This document shows positions 9,902-19,218 of a stretch of 64,000 bases of DNA, piece by piece. Origin of the DNA: Natronincola peptidivorans (lineage in GTDB: Bacteria; Bacillota; Clostridia; Peptostreptococcales; Natronincolaceae); NCBI RefSeq assembly GCF_900111615.1, contig NZ_FOHU01000010.1, forward strand, positions 62,001 through 126,000, in the 5' to 3' direction. Position 1 is the stretch's first letter. Every line of letters starts with the position of its first letter. The position numbers and the translations under genes were made by a program. The notes beneath the pieces were generated by a model, which had not been told where the DNA came from, searched no databases, and worked only from the letters and a program-made list of their open reading frames with translations.

Positions 9902-9930
9902 TTGCTTTTTATATTGTTTTTTGGTAAAAT
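9902..9930 (+). promoter_or_regulatory. Possible sigma-A promoter of rpsT
   Basis: TAAAAT at 9925-9930 is preceded after 17 bases by TTGCTT (9902-9907), a weak -35. It sits about 25 bases before the rpsT ribosome binding site in an AT-rich gap shared with the divergent gpr. Confidence 0.5.
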
Positions 9931-9965
9931 TACTGTGTTAACGACCACATAAGGGGGTGAAGATA

Positions 9966-10229
9966 TTGGCAAATATTAAATCAGCAATGAAAAGAATCAA
10001 AGTAATCAAAAAGAAAACAGCTAGAAACAGAATGGTTAAATCTCAACTTAAGACAGCTATCAAAAGATTCGAAGAAGCATTAACACTTGGTAATCTTGAA
10101 GAAGCAAAAGCTAAGTTAAAATTTGTTGAGAAAAAACTTATGCAAGCTGCTGCAAAAAATGTTATTCATAAGTCTAAGGCTTCTAGAAAAGTATCTAGAC
10201 TTGCAGCTAAGTTCAACAAGGCTGTTTAG
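9966..10229 (+). CDS. rpsT: 30S ribosomal protein S20
   Basis: S20 binds 16S rRNA in the 30S body. The 87-residue product (M)ANIKSAMKRIKVIKKKTARN is basic and helical as expected. I place the start at the TTG at 9966 because homologues start MANIKSA and AGGGGGTG lies six bases upstream. The GTG at 9957 is inside that ribosome binding site. A TTG start for S20 is common in Firmicutes and fits its known translational feedback. The gene is monocistronic with its own terminator. Confidence 0.97.
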   Translation: MANIKSAMKRIKVIKKKTARNRMVKSQLKTAIKRFEEALTLGNLEEAKAKLKFVEKKLMQAAAKNVIHKSKASRKVSRLAAKFNKAV

Positions 10230-10268
10230 TAGTAACCAAAATCCGTGTCTCGGGTTCCTAAAATAACA

Positions 10269-10290
10269 AGCGTACATTGTACGCTTTTTT
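10269..10290 (+). terminator. rpsT terminator
   Basis: AGCGTAC / GTACGCT with loop ATT, followed by TTTTT, 40 bases past the rpsT stop. Confidence 0.93.
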
Positions 10291-10309
10291 GCTTTTCATT
10301 TATATAGCT

Positions 10310-11344
10310 TTATTTACACATTTCCATAATAAATAGCTCTAGAGCTATGCTATCTTTCATTTTTCCAGACTTTATAGCTAAATCCATGGCTAAAAATTGA
10401 TTTAATAGTTTTTCTAAATCTATCATCGTGAACTGCCTGCATTGATTGGCACACTTCCCTGCTACAAAAGGATGAATGCTTAGTTTAGATGCTATCATTT
10501 TTGATGAATAGCCTTCTTCTAATAGCAACTTTGTTTTGTACAGATTTCGAACATGGTTTCCCAATGTAGCAGCAATTTTCATTATGGGCTCTCCCTGATG
10601 TAGCATAAGGTTTAAGCGTTTCATTGCTTCTTTGGGCTGTTTTTTTTCAATGTCATTCATAAGCTTAAAAATATCGTTTTGAAAGTTAGAGGTAAATATA
10701 TTTTCTAAGTCATGCAACTCCAGTACTTCTTTTTCTCCTATGTATGCTGTTATTTTCTTTATTTCGTTTTCTATATCTAGTAGGCTTTGGCTGGCATTTT
10801 TCCCTACATAATCTATATTTTCCATAAAAAACTCTATTTCTTTTCTGGTAGTCTTTTTCCCTGCTTTTTCAATTCTTTTCTCTATCCATTCCTTTAATTC
10901 TTTGGGATTTAATTTTTGAAAATCAATAAGATTTCCATGTTTCTGTATTTCCTTAACGATTTTTTTTCTAGCATCTATGGTGGTAGAACCATAAAATATC
11001 AGACATGTGGTTTCAGGAATTTTTTCAAGATAAGCTATTATGCTTTTTTCTTCCTCTTCTGTCATACTTTTCTTTTTACTCTGAAACACCTCTAAATTTT
11101 GGATCAATACAAGCTTTTTCTCTGCCATAAAGGGTAAAGTTTCACAGGCATCTATGAATTTCTCCATGGTAAAATCTTTTGCATCCATCACATGAAAATT
11201 GAGGGTTTCAAAGCCTGGAGAAACAATTTGTTTTTTTATGTATCTTATAAATCCTTCTGCTAGGTATATTTCTTCTCCATAGAGAAGGTAGAGCTTTTCA
11301 ATTTTGTTGGACTTAAGTTTCTGCATTGCTTCTTTATAGTTCAT
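10310..11344 (-). CDS. holA: DNA polymerase III subunit delta
   Basis: Delta is the clamp-loader subunit that opens the beta sliding clamp. The 344-residue protein begins MNYKEAMQKLKSNKIEKLYLLYGEE and contains FETLNFHVMDAKDF and LPFMAEKKLVLIQN, which fit the HolA (YqeN) N-terminal domain. It ends with the helical collar domain. It overlaps the 3' end of comEC by 11 bases, so the two are probably translated from one message. The comEC-holA-rpsT neighbourhood is typical of Firmicutes. Confidence 0.93.
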   Translation of the reverse strand: MNYKEAMQKLKSNKIEKLYLLYGEEIYLAEGFIRYIKKQIVSPGFETLNFHVMDAKDFTMEKFIDACETLPFMAEKKLVLIQNLEVFQSKKKSMTEEEEKSIIAYLEKIPETTCLIFYGSTTIDARKKIVKEIQKHGNLIDFQKLNPKELKEWIEKRIEKAGKKTTRKEIEFFMENIDYVGKNASQSLLDIENEIKKITAYIGEKEVLELHDLENIFTSNFQNDIFKLMNDIEKKQPKEAMKRLNLMLHQGEPIMKIAATLGNHVRNLYKTKLLLEEGYSSKMIASKLSIHPFVAGKCANQCRQFTMIDLEKLLNQFLAMDLAIKSGKMKDSIALELFIMEMCK

Positions 11345-12845
11345 AAGATATTCCTTCCTTTTCTTTCATTAGCTTTTTTTGATGCTGCTGCCACAATATC
11401 AAGTATACAACAAACCCAGTAAGATAATAAACTAGGATGTGAAAAAATTTTATTTCTGCTACTTCTATACTTGCTAAGGACCATTGGCTTAGATTATTTA
11501 CAATCCAATAGATATAGGTTAATAATAAATTGGTTAAATAGTTTATGGTTACAGCTAATTCTATAGCAAAAAGGCTAAAAAATATACTGGCAAAGGCCAT
11601 AAATAGCAAGGGCACCAAAGTTGGAACAATCAAGATGTTGGCAATAAAGGCCACTAAAGACATCTGCTGAAAATGATAAATTAATATAGGTATGGTGCCT
11701 ACCTGGGCTGAAATCGTTACTGCCAACAAGGATTGTAGTTGCTTTGGTATAAATATTAGTTTCTCCTTTATGATGGGATATAGTAGTAAAATACTTAGTG
11801 TGGCAGAAAATGACAGCTGAAAGGAAACAGAAAAAAGATTTAAAGGGTTATACAATAAAAGAATTAGAGCTATCATCATCAAACTGTTTATGGCGTCGTA
11901 TCTTCTTTCTATAAAATAACTTAAAACATACAAATAATACATAGAGCTGGCCCTTACAATGGAGATAGGAAAATTGACAATAGCACTATAGAAAAATAAC
12001 ACCAGCATCGTTATCATCAGTATCTTCTTTTTACTTAGATTGAAAAATTTCAAGAGCTGATGCAGTAATAGGGCTATTACCCCTACATGTAGTCCTGACA
12101 CAGCTATTATATGAGCAGTCCCACTTATAGAAAATAGCTTTAACATTTCAGAATCAAGATACCCTTGGTTTCCAAACATAATACTCTTTAACATACCACT
12201 ATGCAAAGGAGATAAGGATTGGTCTAACACGCCTTCTATATACTTTCGTGTTGTATAACTGATTTTTAATAGTGAAAAACCGTTTCTTTCGTTGAAAGCA
12301 CTTATATTTCTGCCTTCCACCTCCAGTATCCCTTTAAAGCCTTTACCTTTTAAGTAGAATTGATATCCATCTAAATGATTTCCCCGCAGGTCTTCTACAA
12401 GTGCTGTATGATTTAATACAACTATATCTCCTGGCGACAAGTGCTTATAGAGATCTCTAGAGTTTTTGACCTGTAGTTTGCACATTTCACTAACTGGAAT
12501 AACTTCAGAATAAGAGAGCAACTTATGTATATAGACATCATATTCAAGGTATCTACCTCGATCAATGGCCTCAGATTTTATTTCTGCTTTGAGCTGAAGA
12601 TTGGAGGATGAATGTGCAGTAATCAAAGTGCCTCCCTTCATATAGCTGTGAAATATAAAATTGCCTGCTAGTAAAAAGACCAAAGATATAAAAAGAAGGG
12701 CATATCTATTATAAAAAAAGATACACAATAATAATATTGCAAATATTCCTATAAGTACATAGCCTTCTATTGACACTGAGAATAAAAATCCTAATAGGAT
12801 ACCTAACATAACAGAAACACACAAGTAAATAAAGGGTCTGCCCAA
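11334..12845 (-). CDS. comEC: ComEC/Rec2-type DNA uptake channel, short form
   Basis: ComEC is the membrane channel that carries single-stranded DNA into the cytoplasm during transformation. The N-terminal DUF4131 part (two hydrophobic helices, then a soluble OB-like domain) is followed by the competence domain, with SGTAHIIAVSGLHVGVIALLLH at about 240-260 and several membrane helices. At 503 residues it stops after the membrane part and lacks the C-terminal metallo-beta-lactamase domain of B. subtilis ComEC. A ComEC-type MBL lipoprotein is encoded 3 kb away (15945-16808). The start is a TTG with GGAGGGAG upstream. Confidence 0.9.
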   Translation of the reverse strand: MGRPFIYLCVSVMLGILLGFLFSVSIEGYVLIGIFAILLLCIFFYNRYALLFISLVFLLAGNFIFHSYMKGGTLITAHSSSNLQLKAEIKSEAIDRGRYLEYDVYIHKLLSYSEVIPVSEMCKLQVKNSRDLYKHLSPGDIVVLNHTALVEDLRGNHLDGYQFYLKGKGFKGILEVEGRNISAFNERNGFSLLKISYTTRKYIEGVLDQSLSPLHSGMLKSIMFGNQGYLDSEMLKLFSISGTAHIIAVSGLHVGVIALLLHQLLKFFNLSKKKILMITMLVLFFYSAIVNFPISIVRASSMYYLYVLSYFIERRYDAINSLMMIALILLLYNPLNLFSVSFQLSFSATLSILLLYPIIKEKLIFIPKQLQSLLAVTISAQVGTIPILIYHFQQMSLVAFIANILIVPTLVPLLFMAFASIFFSLFAIELAVTINYLTNLLLTYIYWIVNNLSQWSLASIEVAEIKFFHILVYYLTGFVVYLILWQQHQKKLMKEKEGISYEL

Positions 12846-12989
12846 TTTTCTCCCTCCTTCCTATTGTGTATTTCTATGTATAAGTAAGATATCCTTTATG
12901 TTGCTTTAATAAAAAAATGTTTATTAAATAGATTGAATAGACGGTTATATATCATCTAAATAAACTATCTAACAATTTGTCATTGAAAA

Positions 12990-13017
12990 AGACGGCTTTG
13001 TCTTGGACATACCGTCT
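12990..13017 (-). terminator. Terminator of the 102-residue gene
   Basis: On the minus strand AGACGG pairs with CCGTCT across 16 bases and is followed directly by TTTTT. It begins 9 bases past the stop of the gene at 13026. Confidence 0.65.
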
Positions 13018-13025
13018 AAATATTT

Positions 13026-13334
13026 TTAATATTCTTTTTTACTTTCGTAGTGACGTAGATGATTGGGTAATATCCTTTCGGCTGTATGGTCATTTCCTTC
13101 ATATCTTAATAGTGCTTTAATATTGATGGTATGATTATTTTTATCATAGTTTATTTCTACATAATCAGGTCTTCCTTCATCCTGATGCAATTGTAGAAAC
13201 TGTTGTAGGATATCACTTGCAGCTTCATTATTAATCTCCTCATAAATTTGCAGATATTCTTTCTCAGGTATTTCTAGATAGAGGTCATATCCTGTCTCAT
13301 GTCTTATCCTTCTATCAAAAACGCTCTCTAACAT
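13026..13334 (-). CDS. Conserved small soluble protein, function unknown
   Basis: I do not recognise this 102-residue protein. It has no signal peptide, membrane helix or cysteine pair. It is acidic and mixed alpha/beta in appearance, with a Gln/Asp-rich middle and a basic C-terminal tail (ERILPNHLRHYESKKEY). AAAGGTGG lies upstream of the ATG, so the start is good. A terminator follows. It lies alone between comEC and the structured spacer at 13396-13548. Confidence 0.75.
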   Translation of the reverse strand: MLESVFDRRIRHETGYDLYLEIPEKEYLQIYEEINNEAASDILQQFLQLHQDEGRPDYVEINYDKNNHTINIKALLRYEGNDHTAERILPNHLRHYESKKEY

Positions 13335-13395
13335 GGAGTTTCCACCTTTCCTTATTAAAATTGTGGAGATATTAATTATTTTTCGATATAGCTAT

Positions 13396-13548
13396 AAAAA
13401 GCATCTTCGATGCCTTCGCTAGGAAACCCTAGGTTTCCTTCGACGGCTGCCCTGCAGCCTGAGCACCTTCCTAGATGCGGGCAGGGGATTTCATCCCCTA
13501 CAACCCCTTTTTCTATATAATAGGCAAGTAGAGCTTGACTATTATATA
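13396..13548 (-). ncRNA. Structured spacer: five hairpins ending in a terminator-like stem
   Basis: Five perfect stems follow one another: TATATAATAG/CTATTATATA (13514-13548), AGGGGAT/ATCCCCT (13483-13499), GGCTGC/GCAGCC (13445-13459), AGGAAACC/GGTTTCCT (13421-13439) and GCATC/GATGC (13401-13413). The last has TTTTT after it on the minus strand, so a transcript in that direction would terminate here. The stretch is far richer in GC than its flanks. It could be an RNA gene, the structured 3' end of the MBL gene, or a dispersed intergenic element. No known RNA family was recognised. Confidence 0.5.
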
Positions 13549-13620
13549 AAATAATTAATATTATTTTTCCCTGTTTTTTTGAAGATATGAACAGTATATG
13601 CCGCTGCTTTTAATTGGATA

Positions 13621-14358
13621 TTATATAAAGTAGCTTTTTCCTTCTTCAGCTATTTCTAATATATTTGGAAATACTTCCTTTGCTTCATTAAGTAAATCTG
13701 TTGGATTAATTTCTGGTAAAATATGTGTTAAAACAATTCTTTGCAGACCTGCTTTTAAAGCAATCTCTCCAGCCTGTTTTCCTGACATATGAGGAACTGT
13801 TTCGGTTAAATCTTTGTGCATGATATTGGCTTCGCATAAAAATAAATTGCTTTCTTCAATAAAATCAATGAATCCTTCAAAGTATCTTGTATCCCCAGAA
13901 TATACAAATTTCTTTTTGTTTTTTTCGAAAGCCATTCCATAGCATTCGATTGGATGATCAGTTCTTTTAAAGGTAACTTTGATATCATTTATCATTACTT
14001 CAACACCTTCATGAATAATATTGCGATGAAAGGCCCCATTGTATTGTATCCTTTCATATTCCTCCTGAGGATTTGCTGGCAAGTAGATTGGTATAGGCTG
14101 TTTGAGTTTTCCTATCATCTGTTTAATGGCGATGGCGTATCTCAGCACCATTAAATCACTCATATGATCGGGATGCAGATGACTAATAAAAATAGCATCC
14201 AGCTTGTTTAAGTCACCACAATAATTGAACAATTTCCCTAACACTCCATTGCCACAATCAATAAGAATCTTTGTTTTTTCATCTTCTAATAAATATCCTG
14301 AGCAAGCTCCACCCGCTCTAGGATAAGGACCATGACAGCCTAATACAGTCAGCTTCAA
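13621..14358 (-). CDS. Metallo-beta-lactamase fold hydrolase (RNase Z-like)
   Basis: A cytoplasmic MBL-fold hydrolase of about 245 residues. The Zn motif HLHPDH (His60, His62, Asp64, His65) is intact, and VYSGDTRYF and LTHILPE supply the later ligands, as in RNase Z and related phosphodiesterases. The N-terminus KLTVLGCHGPYPRAGGACSGYLLE recalls the YhfI-like family. I choose the TTG at 14358 because GGAGG is seven bases upstream; the ATG at 14364 is only one base from it. The substrate is not known, and RNA, cyclic nucleotide or lactone are all possible. Confidence 0.85.
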   Translation of the reverse strand: MKLTVLGCHGPYPRAGGACSGYLLEDEKTKILIDCGNGVLGKLFNYCGDLNKLDAIFISHLHPDHMSDLMVLRYAIAIKQMIGKLKQPIPIYLPANPQEEYERIQYNGAFHRNIIHEGVEVMINDIKVTFKRTDHPIECYGMAFEKNKKKFVYSGDTRYFEGFIDFIEESNLFLCEANIMHKDLTETVPHMSGKQAGEIALKAGLQRIVLTHILPEINPTDLLNEAKEVFPNILEIAEEGKSYFI

Positions 14359-14436
14359 ATGCATTCCTCCTATCATCACATCTATATCAATTTTCCCCTA
14401 GTGTGTATTGCTTATTATTGACATATTTACAGTGAA

Positions 14437-15711
14437 TTAGTATGCATGATATTTTTTGTTGTTTTTTTTCACTAAATTTATTGCATCGTGAATAGGTTTA
14501 TAATATGGAATTATACTCCTTGCCCTATATAAGTGCCATATAGCTTTTTCTATATTTCCTAGATGAGAGTAAATTAAACCTAATTGATACTGACCATATC
14601 CATTTTCCGGCATGTTCTCTACAAGCAAGCTAGTGTATTTAAATGCTTTCTTTGTATCCTTTAACTTGAAAAAGTGAATCTGACCTAGGTTTAATAATAA
14701 ATAAGGATCCTTAGGATTATAGTTTAAAGCTTTTCTATACTGAGTAACGGCTTCCGTATAATTTTCTTCCTCATAATGACAGTCGCCAATACCTGTGTGT
14801 ATATCTAGCTTAAAATCATCTACTCCTGGATTTTTACCTATCTTTAATGCTTTTTGATAACAATCTATTGCACCTTTATTGTCTTCCATTTCATAAAGAA
14901 TATCCCCCATCAGCTTCCAAAAATATGCGTTATTTGGATTTTTCTCAAGGACCTCTTCTAAGAAGTCAACAGCATATTCAAGGTTGCCAATATTGATTAA
15001 TGCTATAATTAGGTTGCTAATTAAATATTGATTTTCTGGACTCTTTTTAAGGGCCTCCTGACAAATCTGATAGGCTTCCTCCTCCATGCCATTGATAATA
15101 TAAAAGCTGCTAATATTTAAATAGGGTTCAATAGAATTAGGCTGTAAAACAGCTTGCATCTTTAGGCATTTTATAGCTTTTCCAACATTGCCGATATTTT
15201 CATAGAGGTAAGCCAAATCCTCTAGTATATAATATCTCTTATACTTTTTTAGAAAAAAAGGATTGTATTTTAAGAATAAGGTGAATCCTTTGTAGGCAAT
15301 ATCTATTCTATCGTACTTGATATGACTTTTAATCTCTTGATAAAATAACTTCCATATTTCCTCTTGGCTTTCTCTTTTAGTTAAATTGTATTTAGCACTC
15401 CACCCTGCCTCTAAATCCTTAAGGGGTAGATTTTCTTTGGGATAAAATACATTATCCCTCATCTGACTTGAATCGACACTATGACACAATAGATTGTATA
15501 ATTTCTCTCCTTTTTCTGTCTCTAAAAAATTGAGCTCTAACCAGAAGCCTGGAATCGTATTTACTCTATTTTTAAGCTTTATGCTTTTCATCCCATCAAT
15601 TTTTTCAAAAAATTCTTCACCTTTGTCTAATACTGCTGCCTCTATCTTTAAATGATTTTTCATGAATTGCATTCTATCTTCTCTGTTGGTGAAAAAAATA
15701 ATTAATTCCAT
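14437..15711 (-). CDS. Tetratricopeptide repeat protein
   Basis: A soluble 424-residue protein. Residues 1 to about 150 form a unique domain (MELIIFFTNREDRMQF), and at least six TPR units follow, for example AIKCLKMQAVLQPNSIEPY and AIDCYQKALKIG. TPRs act as protein docking surfaces, so this is probably a scaffold or regulator. No catalytic motif is visible. AGGAGG precedes the ATG. The gene is monocistronic and divergent from the MBL lipoprotein gene. Its partner is unknown. Confidence 0.85.
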   Translation of the reverse strand: MELIIFFTNREDRMQFMKNHLKIEAAVLDKGEEFFEKIDGMKSIKLKNRVNTIPGFWLELNFLETEKGEKLYNLLCHSVDSSQMRDNVFYPKENLPLKDLEAGWSAKYNLTKRESQEEIWKLFYQEIKSHIKYDRIDIAYKGFTLFLKYNPFFLKKYKRYYILEDLAYLYENIGNVGKAIKCLKMQAVLQPNSIEPYLNISSFYIINGMEEEAYQICQEALKKSPENQYLISNLIIALINIGNLEYAVDFLEEVLEKNPNNAYFWKLMGDILYEMEDNKGAIDCYQKALKIGKNPGVDDFKLDIHTGIGDCHYEEENYTEAVTQYRKALNYNPKDPYLLLNLGQIHFFKLKDTKKAFKYTSLLVENMPENGYGQYQLGLIYSHLGNIEKAIWHLYRARSIIPYYKPIHDAINLVKKNNKKYHAY

Positions 15712-15944
15712 GATCAGTCCTCCTTTGGGAGCAAGCTACTACTTTATTTATACTTTATATATAATACTATACTATAACATAAAACATTTGTTAACAATGA
15801 AAAAAAGATTCCTTCCTACGCTTTTTTATTTAATTATCATACCACTAAACCATCAGGGAAATTGCTTTCTGTGCTTCATTTTATTTAGTTCCATAAACAA
15901 GCATAATATATTATAATGATGCTAGGAAAAAGGGGGAATAAACT

Positions 15945-16808
15945 GTGATCAGTAGAAAACAATTGTTGGCTTTATTCTTAGTATTGTTTATACTTATACC
16001 TATGCTTTCAGGCTGTTTTTTTGAGGAGGATACAGCTTTATCTATCCATGTCATTGACGTAGGCCAAGGAGACAGCATCTTAATAAAAACTCCCAATGGA
16101 AAGACGATGCTAATAGATGGTGGGGAACCTGCTGCTGGCAAAACTGTGGTTTCCTATTTAAAGAAGCGTAAAGTTAAAAAAATAGATCTATTAGTGGCCA
16201 CCCATCCTCATGCTGATCATATCGGAGGCCTGATTGATGTAATCCATAGTATTCCAATAGATAAATTCTATATGCCCCATAAACTGCATACTAGTAAAAC
16301 CTTCGAGAATTTATTGGATGCTGCCAAGGATAAGGATTTAAAAATCTCCGCTGCTACTGCTGGTATCATGATTGATTTTGATGAAGATATTACTTTATAT
16401 TTTTTGGGTCCACTACGGGACTATGGAGATGATTTGAATTTATGGAGTGCAGTGGTGAAAATGGATTATAAAGAGAAGTCTTTTCTATTTACTGGAGATC
16501 TTGAAGCCTTAGGTGAAGAAGATATCCTCTCTGGCTTCCAAAAAGATTTTTTAAAATCACAATTTTTAAAGGTAGGTCATCATGGCAGCAGGACATCCAC
16601 AACAGAAAACTTTCTTCAAGTCATTGAACCTACTGTAGCGGTTATTTCCTGCGGAAGAAATAATTCTTATGGTCATCCACATGAAGAAGTCATCAACAGA
16701 CTTAACCTTTTCAATATAGCTGTATATCGTACGGATATGCAAGGTACTATCGTTATAAAAAGCGATGGTAATAGGATTTGGTCTCATCAAAAACCCTATT
16801 ACCATTAA
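15945..16808 (+). CDS. ComEC-type metallo-beta-lactamase lipoprotein
   Basis: A 287-residue exported hydrolase. It has a lipoprotein signal (LFILIPMLSGC, lipid Cys24), then IHVIDVGQGDS, the Zn motif HPHADH (His87, His89, Asp91, His92), FTGDLE, GHHGSRTST and SYGHPHEEV. These are the marks of the MBL domain fused to the C-terminus of many ComEC proteins. Because the comEC of this window lacks that domain, this product may supply the function at the outer face of the membrane, where it could degrade the non-transported DNA strand. That link is an inference. The start is GTG with AGGGGG upstream. Confidence 0.88.
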   Translation: MISRKQLLALFLVLFILIPMLSGCFFEEDTALSIHVIDVGQGDSILIKTPNGKTMLIDGGEPAAGKTVVSYLKKRKVKKIDLLVATHPHADHIGGLIDVIHSIPIDKFYMPHKLHTSKTFENLLDAAKDKDLKISAATAGIMIDFDEDITLYFLGPLRDYGDDLNLWSAVVKMDYKEKSFLFTGDLEALGEEDILSGFQKDFLKSQFLKVGHHGSRTSTTENFLQVIEPTVAVISCGRNNSYGHPHEEVINRLNLFNIAVYRTDMQGTIVIKSDGNRIWSHQKPYYH

Positions 16809-16947
16809 ATCACTCAGTATCTTTTGCAGATTGCTAAAAGGTTGTTAATACGTCATCCATAGAGATATTTATTTTTTTCCATAAACCGTTAGCTTTGCCT
16901 ACAGGACATCAGACAGATCTGTGATATTGCTATTTTTAAGTAGCATC

Positions 16948-19173
16948 CTATCTTTTTTGTTTTTTTATAAAATCTACTATCTCTGTTTCTTCTTGATACT
17001 TTAATTTATAAAGCTTGAAAACCAGTTTATCAATTTTGCTTTGGATTTTTTCACAGATTTCTTTATTTTGATAGTTCCTCATCATATCTTCTACTAGGTT
17101 TTCAAGAGCTTTCAGTTGCTCACTGTTATCAGGATAATAAATAGGTACTCCCTTTAAAGGCGTTGCATATAGCTCTAGCTGTTGCCCTTTTCTTTTACCC
17201 TTAAGATAAAGCCAGAAATACATTAAAGATGAATTTAAGATTCCTAATAAATACAATAAAGAGGTATTTACGTGCCTCTTGGTAATATAATAAACATCTG
17301 CACTAGCGTACCAAGGTCCTTGTATATAGGCAAATGTATTCTCTAAGGACCTTTGAGGAACTACTATTTTTTCTCCTTCAAATATTTCAGCCTTCCTTGG
17401 CCATTGAAGAGCATACCATTTCCGGACACCATTTTTTACTTCTCTTCTTTCTCCTAACAACACCTTATATTGATAAAAATGTTTATATAGATTGGGGTAG
17501 CTTCCAATGTCTCCTAGGTTTTCATTATCTATATATACTATGTATAATCCTTTATTTTCAAGGGTATGATATTTTTTTATATAACTGTTTTTATAAAAGG
17601 CTTTACAATAATTTTCTTTAACTTCCTCCTCTAAGGATAGTTTTTCAAGCTCTTCTTCATTTAACACAAAGATACCTGCACCAATCTTTTCTTCAATTCC
17701 TAACTTTGCTCCCCAGTTAGCTGTTAGCCTATCGGCACCACTAACAATTCCTTGATTAACATAACATAAATCATCTAATCTATAATTTGCTATTTTATCA
17801 ATCTTGTTTAATACACCCATCTTCCCCTGATAGTTTTGGATGAATATATGTCCTTGATCATTAAAAATCTCCCCTTTTGCTACTTCAGTTCTTTTTAATC
17901 CCGGGATAGATTTAGGATGCATGAGCAATTGGTATAAGCTCTCTTTGGAGAATTTTTCACCTTGAAAATTGATTAGAGTAATAGGCTTTTCCACAGTAGT
18001 TTTTTCTAAGGAAAAAATCATATTATGCTGTCCTTTAGCATCTGGAAACAGGTTTAGTGTATTAAAATTAATGATGGTTTGAAAGCTAAAATTATTTTTT
18101 AAAAAACACCTTAAGTTTTTGGCACCATCTGCTGTCACAAAATAATTAGTGGTTATATAGCATAATAGTCCTCTTTCTTCCAACAACTCGTAGCCTTTGT
18201 ATATGAAAAAATAGAAATAGTCCATTTTTCTCTCATAATATTTATTGCCAAATTCATAGCCTTTGATATCATCAAATAAAGCTTTATTTCCTCTCTCTCC
18301 AATATAAGGTGGATTCCCTATAACAATGTGGAATGACTTTTCAAATCCTGCTGTTTCATCAAATTCTAGTTTTAATGCATCTTCATGCAGCACATTCAGT
18401 TTTACCTCGCCAATAGGGCCCTCAGCCAATATTTGAGCTTCCATCAATATTAATAATTTACACATATCTCCAGTGGTCTTTTGTATATCTGTACCAAAAA
18501 TATTTTTCTCAATTATTTGCTTAATTAATTCTTTATGGCAGATGCTTCTTCCTATCAGTTGATACAGGGTGCTGATTATATTATATAGGGTATGTAGTGT
18601 CTTTCTTAAAAACGCCCCGCTGCCGCAAGCAATATCTATGATCCTTATTTCTTCTATGATGCTTATGGCCTGTAAGATATAGTCTAGAGGAAAACCATCT
18701 GTTCTTTTTAATATATAGTTTTCCAGCTTTATATTCTTATGATCTATTTTATTATCTACATAGGTTAGGATAGAATTCATGGTCATATATTTACTAATAG
18801 CTTCTGGAGTATAATAGGAGCCTGTCTTTAATCTAAGCTGCTGTTGGATAATGCTTTCATATATTTCCTCTAGCCCTTGTATAGAAATCTTCACATCATC
18901 GCAATAGTATTTTTTTAAAATAGTACGATATAGCTGCGTATAGAATTCTTCATCAAGCATCTCATATTTTTTTGTATATGGATGGAAGATTTGATGTTTT
19001 TCAAGCTTTTGCAGGAATAATTTTTTATCATAGGTAGTTACCATCATACATGTCTCATTATAAAAGAATATATTGAAATAAATCCAAAACAACACTTCTA
19101 TGCTTGATAAATTGTATCTTTCTTCTATCAGAGTAGATAGTTGTTTGCAATCATTTTTAAAAGCTTTTAGCAT
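16948..19173 (-). CDS. N6-adenine DNA methyltransferase with C-terminal specificity domain
   Basis: A large DNA methyltransferase of about 741 residues. Motif I is IIDIACGSGAFLRK, and the catalytic motif IV is NPPY (HIVIGNPPYIGERG), the N6-adenine signature. The C-terminal third (from about 480) resembles a TaqI-like target recognition domain (GIVSGADRLT..., ASADVYYITKRHVNTSLLYLLGILNSS). The N-terminal 120 residues show no obvious PD-(D/E)xK nuclease motif, and no restriction gene is adjacent. It is therefore an orphan methylase or a type IIG enzyme with an unrecognised nuclease part. ATG at 19173 has AAGGTGA upstream. Confidence 0.85.
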   Translation of the reverse strand: MLKAFKNDCKQLSTLIEERYNLSSIEVLFWIYFNIFFYNETCMMVTTYDKKLFLQKLEKHQIFHPYTKKYEMLDEEFYTQLYRTILKKYYCDDVKISIQGLEEIYESIIQQQLRLKTGSYYTPEAISKYMTMNSILTYVDNKIDHKNIKLENYILKRTDGFPLDYILQAISIIEEIRIIDIACGSGAFLRKTLHTLYNIISTLYQLIGRSICHKELIKQIIEKNIFGTDIQKTTGDMCKLLILMEAQILAEGPIGEVKLNVLHEDALKLEFDETAGFEKSFHIVIGNPPYIGERGNKALFDDIKGYEFGNKYYERKMDYFYFFIYKGYELLEERGLLCYITTNYFVTADGAKNLRCFLKNNFSFQTIINFNTLNLFPDAKGQHNMIFSLEKTTVEKPITLINFQGEKFSKESLYQLLMHPKSIPGLKRTEVAKGEIFNDQGHIFIQNYQGKMGVLNKIDKIANYRLDDLCYVNQGIVSGADRLTANWGAKLGIEEKIGAGIFVLNEEELEKLSLEEEVKENYCKAFYKNSYIKKYHTLENKGLYIVYIDNENLGDIGSYPNLYKHFYQYKVLLGERREVKNGVRKWYALQWPRKAEIFEGEKIVVPQRSLENTFAYIQGPWYASADVYYITKRHVNTSLLYLLGILNSSLMYFWLYLKGKRKGQQLELYATPLKGVPIYYPDNSEQLKALENLVEDMMRNYQNKEICEKIQSKIDKLVFKLYKLKYQEETEIVDFIKKQKR

Positions 19174-19218
19174 GATATTCACCTTATTTTCCTTGAACTC
19201 ATTATAGATAAAAAAGAA

